64,000 nucleotides of DNA from Rhodococcus sp. P1Y (GTDB taxonomy: Bacteria; Actinomycetota; Actinomycetes; Mycobacteriales; Mycobacteriaceae): assembly GCF_003641205.1 (NCBI RefSeq), contig NZ_CP032762.1, forward strand, positions 3,534,001 through 3,598,000, read 5' to 3'. Position numbers and translations under genes: made by a program. The notes below the pieces were generated by a model. The model searched no databases. It was not told where the DNA came from and saw only the letters and a program-made list of their open reading frames with translations. Shown here piece after piece: positions 59,088-64,000 of this stretch; positions within the stretch are counted from its first letter, which is position 1; each line of letters begins with the position of its first letter.

Positions 59088-60047
59088 TCACGCCTCGATC
59101 GGTTCACGAGCGGATTCGCGGACTCGGCACGCGGCCCAGACGGCCGCCGTGGCAGCGGTACATGCACCCGCACCGGCCACATGTATCGCGACGAGGACCG
59201 CCGGGACATCCGTCAGGTATTGGACGACGCCGACGAGTGCCTGCGCAACCACGAGTGCCAGAAGGACCTTCAGCCGAGACTTGACCAGCTCGGGTGCTTT
59301 GACCGCGTACAGCGCGAACCCGAGGCCGACGAGCAACGCCAGATAGCAGATAAGCAACTGCGAATGCAGGTGAACGAGGGTTACGACCTCGACCTCGAAG
59401 CGGGGGACCGGTTCGTCGATACTCTTGTCGCCCGCGTGTGGTCCTGCACCGGTCACCATGGTTCCGGCGATCAGCACACCGGCAAGGACGATGCCCGACA
59501 GCCCGGTGAGCAGACGCAACGGCTCCGGAACGGTTTTCGTCACCATCGTGTCCTCGTCGGATTGCCCGACCTTGAAGTACAACAGCGTGGCGAGCCACAC
59601 CATGGCCATCGAGGCGACGAAGTGGATGGCCACGGTCCACCAGAGCAGGCCGGTCAACACGGTGATACCCCCGAGAATCGCCTGGACGACGGTACCGAGG
59701 GGCATGAGCCAGGCAAACGCGATCACTCCGCGACGACGACGCGCTCGGGTCACAGCCAGGACGATCGCCGCGGCAGCCAGGACGACGACGAAGGTCAGTA
59801 GGCGATTGCCGAATTCCACAGCTTGATGCAGAACGGGGACTTCCGATACGCCGACGGGTGTGAAACTGCCGGGAAAGCACTGGGGCCACGTCGGGCAGCC
59901 GAGCCCCGATGCGGTGACGCGCACGATCGCTCCGGTCACGGCGATGCCACCCTGAGTGAGGATGACGATGAACGCGAGGATCTTCTGAACCCGCAACGAC
60001 GGTAACGGCAGGCGGTCGACTACGCGGAGATAGGCTCGATACAGCAC
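59088..60047 (-). CDS. ctaA: Haem A synthase (COX15/CtaA family)
   Basis: Oxidises the methyl group of haem O to the formyl of haem A. It is a membrane protein with about eight helices in two homologous halves. Conserved elements are ILTQGGIAVTGAIVRVTASG, LGCPTWPQCFPG with a cysteine pair, the haem-ligand His regions VLHQAVEFGNRLL and LVHLHSQLLI, and VAIHVAGAG. I prefer GTG 60047 (319 aa) because TACCAT lies six bases upstream on the minus strand. TTG 60071 would add eight residues. Confidence 0.93.
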   Translation of the reverse strand: MLYRAYLRVVDRLPLPSLRVQKILAFIVILTQGGIAVTGAIVRVTASGLGCPTWPQCFPGSFTPVGVSEVPVLHQAVEFGNRLLTFVVVLAAAAIVLAVTRARRRRGVIAFAWLMPLGTVVQAILGGITVLTGLLWWTVAIHFVASMAMVWLATLLYFKVGQSDEDTMVTKTVPEPLRLLTGLSGIVLAGVLIAGTMVTGAGPHAGDKSIDEPVPRFEVEVVTLVHLHSQLLICYLALLVGLGFALYAVKAPELVKSRLKVLLALVVAQALVGVVQYLTDVPAVLVAIHVAGAGACTAATAAVWAACRVRESAREPIEA

Positions 60048-60059
60048 ATATGGATGGTA
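60045..60059 (-). promoter_or_regulatory. Leaderless promoter -10 for ctaA
   Basis: On the minus strand TACCAT (60059-60054), six bases, then GTG (60047-60045). This spacing decides the start in favour of the GTG rather than the upstream TTG. Confidence 0.45.
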
Positions 60060-60102
60060 ATCGGCGATCAACTACACGCTGTCGTTGACCCGCCCGTAGG
60101 AG

Positions 60103-60903
60103 TCACGTGAAGCGGAAGGTTCGTACCGCGAGCCAACCGCACAGCCCAGCCCATACAGCGAGCACTGCGATCCCGAACCAGTCGATGGTGCCGGTGACTG
60201 CCCGACCCAGAGATTCGGCGAGTGCACCGGACGGTACGAGTCGAGCCACGACGTGCAGTGCAGTCGGCAGGTCGTCGGCCAGCACCACCAGCGAACCGAT
60301 ACCGAGCATGACGAACCACAGAATGTTTGCAAGTGCGAGCACGATTTCCGCGCGAAGGGTTCCACCGAGTAGCAGGCCCATCGTCGCGAACGTCACAGTT
60401 CCTAGCGCGATGACCAGTGCGCCGAGGAGAAGACCGGCGACTGCGGGCCGCCATCCGAGGGCGAGAGCGATGGATCCGAGTACTACGGACTGAAGGACTA
60501 CGACGAGAAGCACCGCCGCAGACTTGCCCCCGATGATTCCCCACTTCGGCAGGGGTGTGGCACCGAGTCGTTTGAGTGCCCCGTAGCGACGGTCGAAGCC
60601 GACCGCGATCGCCTGGCCGGTGAATGCTGTCGACATCACCGCCACCATCATGACGGCAGGAACGACCTGATTCACCGGGTGGTCACCCATCGCGCCGAGT
60701 GGCAACAACGTCAGCCCGACGAGCAGCGTGATCGGGATGAACATCGTGAGTAGAAGTTGTTCGCCGTTACGAAGCAACAGCTTCAGCTCGAGCATGGACT
60801 GGGCAGCCAACATCGCGGTCGGCGAACTCGCGCGAGGCTTCGGTGTGAAGAGGCCTGCTTCGAATCGATTGTCGGCGAGACGGACATCCCTGCGCGCGGT
60901 CAT
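60103..60903 (-). CDS. ABC-2 type transporter permease
   Basis: Integral membrane half of an ABC exporter, 266 aa, with about six transmembrane helices (first near residues 46-66). The intracellular loop GFDRRYGALKRLGATPLPKW is typical of DrrB/ABC-2 permeases. ATG 60903 overlaps the stop of the ATPase gene (ATGA), so the two subunits are made together. A homologous pair occupies the same place, between ctaA and mptB, in M. tuberculosis. The cargo is unknown. The location next to haem A synthesis and a lipoglycan mannosyltransferase allows guesses in both directions, but the sequence does not decide. Confidence 0.9.
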   Translation of the reverse strand: MTARRDVRLADNRFEAGLFTPKPRASSPTAMLAAQSMLELKLLLRNGEQLLLTMFIPITLLVGLTLLPLGAMGDHPVNQVVPAVMMVAVMSTAFTGQAIAVGFDRRYGALKRLGATPLPKWGIIGGKSAAVLLVVVLQSVVLGSIALALGWRPAVAGLLLGALVIALGTVTFATMGLLLGGTLRAEIVLALANILWFVMLGIGSLVVLADDLPTALHVVARLVPSGALAESLGRAVTGTIDWFGIAVLAVWAGLCGWLAVRTFRFT

Positions 60904-61862
60904 CGTCTCAGCTCCCTGCCGGTCAGTTCGAGGAATACGTCCTCGAGGCGTCGTTGATCCACCTGGAGCTCGGTGGCGAGTACGTCTTGCTCGGCGCACC
61001 ACGAGGTGACGCTGACGAGAATATGCGGCTCGATCACACCTTCGATGACGTACGAACCCGGTGTCTCCTCAGTGGGGTGGTAACCGGCGGGCAAGGCAGC
61101 GTCGAGTAGCGACAACTCGAGACGCGGGGGCGCGGAGAAACGCAGTCGCCCTTCGGCGCCCTGCTTGGTCAACTCCGAGGCGGTGCCCGACGCAACGATT
61201 TTCCCGTGGTCGATGATGACCAACTCGTCGGCCAACTGTTCCGCTTCGTCCATCAGGTGCGTGGTGAGAAGCACGCTGACGCCGTCCCGGCGAAGGGCGT
61301 CGATCAATTCCCACACCAACAGGCGTGCCTGGGCGTCGAGGCCGGCTGTCGGCTCGTCGAGGAACACCAGTTCCGGTCTTCCGACGAGGGCGCACGCGAG
61401 GGCCAGGCGCTGTTGTTGGCCGCCGGACAGACGCCGATAGGGAGTCTTGACGGCCTGCTCCAGGCCTAGACAATCGAGGAGCCAGTCGGGGTCGAGCGGG
61501 TCGGCGGAGTACGACGCGACGAGGCGGAGCATCTCGCCTGCCTTGGCGCCCGGGTACGCGCCGCCGCCCTGCAACATCACCCCGATGCGAGGACGCAGCT
61601 GGGACGACTGGCTTACGGGGTCGAGCCCGAGCACCCGAACTGCGCCGGATTCCGGTGCGACGAACCCTTCGCACATTTCGACCGTCGTCGTCTTGCCCGC
61701 GCCGTTCGGGCCGAGTAGCGCCAGCACCTGAGCCCGGCCGACCTCCAGGGTGAGTCCGTCCACTGCGGCAACTCCGCCGTATGACTTCCGCACGTCCGTC
61801 AGTTGCACAGCGGGGCACGTCGATTTCGACGCCTCGCTACTCAGTTGCGCACCGGAGATCAC
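60900..61862 (-). CDS. ABC transporter ATP-binding protein (DrrA-like)
   Basis: ATPase subunit of the exporter, 320 aa. Walker A is LLGPNGAGKTTT (about residues 47-58), the signature LSGGQQQRLALA (about 148-159), Walker B VFLDEPTAGLD and the switch His in LLTTHLMDEAEQL. A C-terminal extension of about 100 residues resembles that of drug/antibiotic exporters of the DrrA type. I chose GTG 61862, which overlaps the mptB stop (GTGA). The longer frame reads 86 codons back through mptB and is rejected. Confidence 0.93.
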   Translation of the reverse strand: MISGAQLSSEASKSTCPAVQLTDVRKSYGGVAAVDGLTLEVGRAQVLALLGPNGAGKTTTVEMCEGFVAPESGAVRVLGLDPVSQSSQLRPRIGVMLQGGGAYPGAKAGEMLRLVASYSADPLDPDWLLDCLGLEQAVKTPYRRLSGGQQQRLALACALVGRPELVFLDEPTAGLDAQARLLVWELIDALRRDGVSVLLTTHLMDEAEQLADELVIIDHGKIVASGTASELTKQGAEGRLRFSAPPRLELSLLDAALPAGYHPTEETPGSYVIEGVIEPHILVSVTSWCAEQDVLATELQVDQRRLEDVFLELTGRELRR

Positions 61863-63586
61863 GAGAGACCAGCGTATTCCCCGGCCGATTCGCCGCGCGC
61901 CGGTGGTCCGGTCGGCGCACGCCACGGCAGTCGGGAGCGGGTGAGGAGATAGAGGATTCCAATGGTCAGAATTGTCACTACAGCTGCCTGGACGATCTGG
62001 AACGGCAGATACTCGCTGCCGTTGGGCATGAGGATGACGCTGACGATCGACGAAAAGATGATTGCGGGTCCACGGAATGCCCGCGTGGTTGCCCACGCCG
62101 CGAGCGGGGTCACCGCCCACAGTAGGTACCAGGGCTGCACGACGGGGAACAGCAGGACCAGCGCTCCGAGGGACACCCCGAGCGCGCCGACCGGATGCAG
62201 CCGCCCCTTCAGTACTGCGACCAACATGCGGAGCGAGACGAATCCCGCAACGACCGCGGCGATGGGCCGTGTGAGGCTGAGCACAGCTGTGGTGTGGTCG
62301 CCCAATCCCAGAAGCACTCCGGTGAACCCGGTGCCGAGGCCGAGGATGGTGGGGATCGACATCCAGCTACGTACGACCCCTGCGGTGCCGAGCGTGTGGA
62401 CCCAGCCGATCCCGAGTCCGCTCGCGACGCTGACACCACCGATGATGACGAGGGCAATGGCGCCGAGCAGCGCAGCCGACGATCCGACCGCCTTGAGCGA
62501 TCCTCCCCACCGCCTGGCGAGCGCCATGCCCACGAAGCCGAGGGCGATCAGCGACGGAATCTTGACCGTCGAGGACAGCGCTATGAGCGCTGCGCCGGAG
62601 ACCAGAAGCATGAGCGATGTACCGCGCAACGGCGAAGCGGACTCGATTGCCCGCAGCGCAAGTTCGGTGCCGGCGAGCATCAGGCCGATCATGAGAGCTT
62701 CGTTGTGTATTCCGGCTACCAGGTGGAACAGAAGTAGTGGGTTCGCGGCGCCGAGCCACAGCGCACTGACCGCGGCGACGCCGCACCTGCGGGCGAGGCG
62801 GGGGAGCGCCCACACGATGAGCGCCACCCCGGCGAGCGCGAGCAGGCGGTGCAGGAATATTCCGGCAACGATGTTCTCCCCGGTCAGCCAGGTGATGCCC
62901 TTGCCCATCCAGAGAAACAGCGGACCGTAGGGTGCCGGGGTGTCTCGCCAGATGTTCGGAACCGTACGGGTGAGAACGTTGTCCACGCCGAGTGCACCAG
63001 CCGGTCCGATCGCGTACGGATCGAGCCCTCGCGCGGTGATCTCGCTCTGCGCCAGGTACGAGTACACGTCGCGACTGAACATCGGCGGCGCCACGCATAG
63101 CGGCAGAATCCATAGAAGCAGCGTTCGATCGAGTTGCGACCTGGTCAGGCGCCGCGGGACATTGCCGTCGCGCAGACGACCTACTGCGAATCTGCCGAGC
63201 AGCAGCCACGCGAGGACCACCATGACGGTTCCGATCATGGTGACGGTCAACGCTGTCGTCGCCATCCGTGACGGAAGGCTAAGTATGCGAATCCCGACAA
63301 CCGGGTTCTGCAGGACCGGCTGCGCACCCGCGCCGAGCGCGCCGGCGGCCATCAGGATGGCGCCCGCAGCGCCGAACCGTCGGATTCCCCGCAACTGACC
63401 GGTCTCGGATTCGTTCAGACCGGGAGCCTCGGCTTCGTCGCCGTGCAGAATCGCGACACTCGATGCTGGCTTGTTGGTGTCGAGGCCGACAAATCGCCTT
63501 ATCGAACCGACCGTACGTAGCCGGAGGGACTGGGCCGCATCCGGCGTGATGTCGTCGGCATTCTGTTCGTCTGCGGTCGCTGGCAC
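61859..63586 (-). CDS. mptB: Alpha-(1->6)-mannosyltransferase MptB
   Basis: GT-C glycosyltransferase that uses polyprenyl-phospho-mannose on the outer membrane face to build the alpha-1,6-mannan core of lipomannan in Mycobacteriales. It is 575 aa with about 12-13 transmembrane helices. The first extracytoplasmic loop carries the acidic motif in FSRDVYSYLAQSEITARGLDPY (quoted in part; Asp in SRDVYSY). PYGPLFLWMGKGI and VAGIHNEALMIGLMLAG follow. GTG 63586 is chosen because TACGCT lies six bases upstream. The open frame continues to 63988 but runs antisense to sufR. It heads a mptB-ATPase-permease operon through 4-nt overlaps. Confidence 0.93.
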   Translation of the reverse strand: MPATADEQNADDITPDAAQSLRLRTVGSIRRFVGLDTNKPASSVAILHGDEAEAPGLNESETGQLRGIRRFGAAGAILMAAGALGAGAQPVLQNPVVGIRILSLPSRMATTALTVTMIGTVMVVLAWLLLGRFAVGRLRDGNVPRRLTRSQLDRTLLLWILPLCVAPPMFSRDVYSYLAQSEITARGLDPYAIGPAGALGVDNVLTRTVPNIWRDTPAPYGPLFLWMGKGITWLTGENIVAGIFLHRLLALAGVALIVWALPRLARRCGVAAVSALWLGAANPLLLFHLVAGIHNEALMIGLMLAGTELALRAIESASPLRGTSLMLLVSGAALIALSSTVKIPSLIALGFVGMALARRWGGSLKAVGSSAALLGAIALVIIGGVSVASGLGIGWVHTLGTAGVVRSWMSIPTILGLGTGFTGVLLGLGDHTTAVLSLTRPIAAVVAGFVSLRMLVAVLKGRLHPVGALGVSLGALVLLFPVVQPWYLLWAVTPLAAWATTRAFRGPAIIFSSIVSVILMPNGSEYLPFQIVQAAVVTILTIGILYLLTRSRLPWRAPTGPPARGESAGEYAGLS

Positions 63587-63598
63587 TTGGGCAGCGTA
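63584..63598 (-). promoter_or_regulatory. Leaderless promoter -10 for mptB
   Basis: On the minus strand TACGCT (63598-63593), six bases, then GTG (63586-63584). It removes about 134 codons of spurious upstream frame and puts the start at the family's usual N-terminus. Confidence 0.55.
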
Positions 63599-63746
63599 AC
63601 CGTGACACGTTCCGCTACAGCGAACGCCGTTGGTCGCAGGTCCGTCGGTCGCCAGTGTGTAACCGGCGGTGCGGGCTCGATATTCCCTGGTCCGGCCTTC
63701 GGGTGAAGAAGGGCACCCTTGCTGGACCGGTGATCGCAATTCCGTC

Positions 63747-63761
63747 ACACTGGTGTTGTGA
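63747..63761 (+). promoter_or_regulatory. SufR operator overlapping the sufR start
   Basis: ACACT-GGTGT-TGTGA is a near-perfect inverted repeat. It matches the ACACT-N5-TGTGA motif that, as I recall, was described for the M. tuberculosis SufR repressor. It covers the GTG start codon (63758) and the likely -10 (CACACT, 63746-63751), so bound protein would block transcription of sufR and any downstream suf genes. Confidence 0.75.
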
Positions 63762-64000
63762 AAACAGCAACGAGTACTGAGCGCGCGGAAGTGAGCGCCG
63801 TAGGCGGCACGCCTTCGTTTGCCGAGTCCTCGTCTGCCGCGGGCATGTCCGTCGCAGGTCAGGCTACCGCAGGCCCGGAAGGTCACACTCGATCCGCGGT
63901 CGTCACTTTGCTCCTGGAGGAAGGCCCGATCACCGCTTCCGACATCGGCAACAGGCTCGGTCTGAGCGCGGCCGGCGTGCGGCGACACGTCGAGGCGCTG
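63758..64000 (+). CDS. sufR: Fe-S-dependent transcriptional repressor SufR (3' end outside window)
   Basis: The first 81 codons of an ArsR-like winged-helix regulator. Residues 1-46 are an Ala/Ser/Thr-rich arm. The DNA-binding helix-turn-helix follows (RSAVVTLLLEEGPITASDIG, then LGLSAAGVRRHVEAL). The cysteines that would hold an iron-sulfur cluster are beyond the edge, so the identification rests on this domain, on the divergent mptB neighbour as in M. tuberculosis, and on the SufR box across the start codon. The suf operon is expected just outside the window. GTG 63758 is the start compatible with the box. Confidence 0.85.
   Translation, partial: MKTATSTERAEVSAVGGTPSFAESSSAAGMSVAGQATAGPEGHTRSAVVTLLLEEGPITASDIGNRLGLSAAGVRRHVEAL

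Overview
The window is a high-GC chromosomal segment of a mycolic-acid actinobacterium (Mycobacteriales). Nocardiaceae, probably Rhodococcus or a close relative, fits best. The evidence is frequent GTG/TTG starts, mIHF, WhiA, OpcA, the mannosyltransferase MptB, and a gene order that follows blocks I know from Mycobacterium tuberculosis and Corynebacterium (rarA-alaS-ruvX-mltG-aroE; aroC-K-B; pepQ-efp-nusB; pyrR-B-C-carAB-pyrF-mihF-gmk-rpoZ-coaBC-metK-priA; fmt-rsmB-rpe-rib genes; uvrC-rapZ-yvcK-whiA; gap-pgk-tpiA; pgl-opcA-zwf-tal-tkt; ctaB/ctaA; mptB/sufR). I saw no rRNA, tRNA, CRISPR array, prophage or insertion sequence. The content is almost wholly vertically inherited core genome.

Layout. 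1-5.4 kb: end of a phosphotransferase-fold gene, rarA and alaS. 5.4-11.5 kb: ruvX, mltG and the shikimate genes aroE, aroC, aroK, aroB, with a small A24 prepilin peptidase between aroE and aroC. A perfect 21-bp inverted repeat separates aroB from a convergent membrane-protein gene. 12.3-14.6 kb: pepQ-efp-nusB. 14.7-23.4 kb: the complete de novo UMP operon (except pyrD) behind a PyrR-type RNA hairpin placed on the ribosome binding site. 23.6-29.5 kb: mihF, gmk, rpoZ, coaBC, metK and a helicase-dead PriA. 29.7-30.4 kb: a stand-alone PadR regulator with its own promoter and operator. 30.5-37.7 kb: fmt, rsmB, rpe and riboflavin biosynthesis (ribD, ribE, ribBA, ribH). 37.7-42.8 kb: uvrC-rapZ-yvcK-whiA. 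43-49.3 kb: lower glycolysis (gap-pgk-tpiA), secG and ppc. 49.4-50.5 kb: an epoxide hydrolase. 50.7-57.2 kb (minus strand): the pentose phosphate operon tkt-tal-zwf-opcA-pgl. 57.5-60 kb: haem O/A synthesis (ctaB, ctaA) flanking a small unknown gene. 60.1-63.6 kb (minus strand): an ABC exporter pair and mptB. The window ends inside sufR, which has a SufR-type operator across its start codon.

The genes form tightly coupled operons: 1-16 nt overlaps, often ATGA or GTGA, are the rule. Several isolated or operon-leading genes show a -10-like hexamer (TANNNT) exactly 6-7 nt before the start codon. That predicts leaderless mRNAs, and I used it to choose several starts.

I found no convincing undescribed system here. 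The most interesting leads are regulatory or degenerate: the PyrR hairpin, the SufR box, the PadR operator, a terminator hairpin inside the 5' end of priA, a RapZ without the Walker A lysine, the repeat-built UvrC tail, and an unknown 128-aa protein between ctaB and ctaA.
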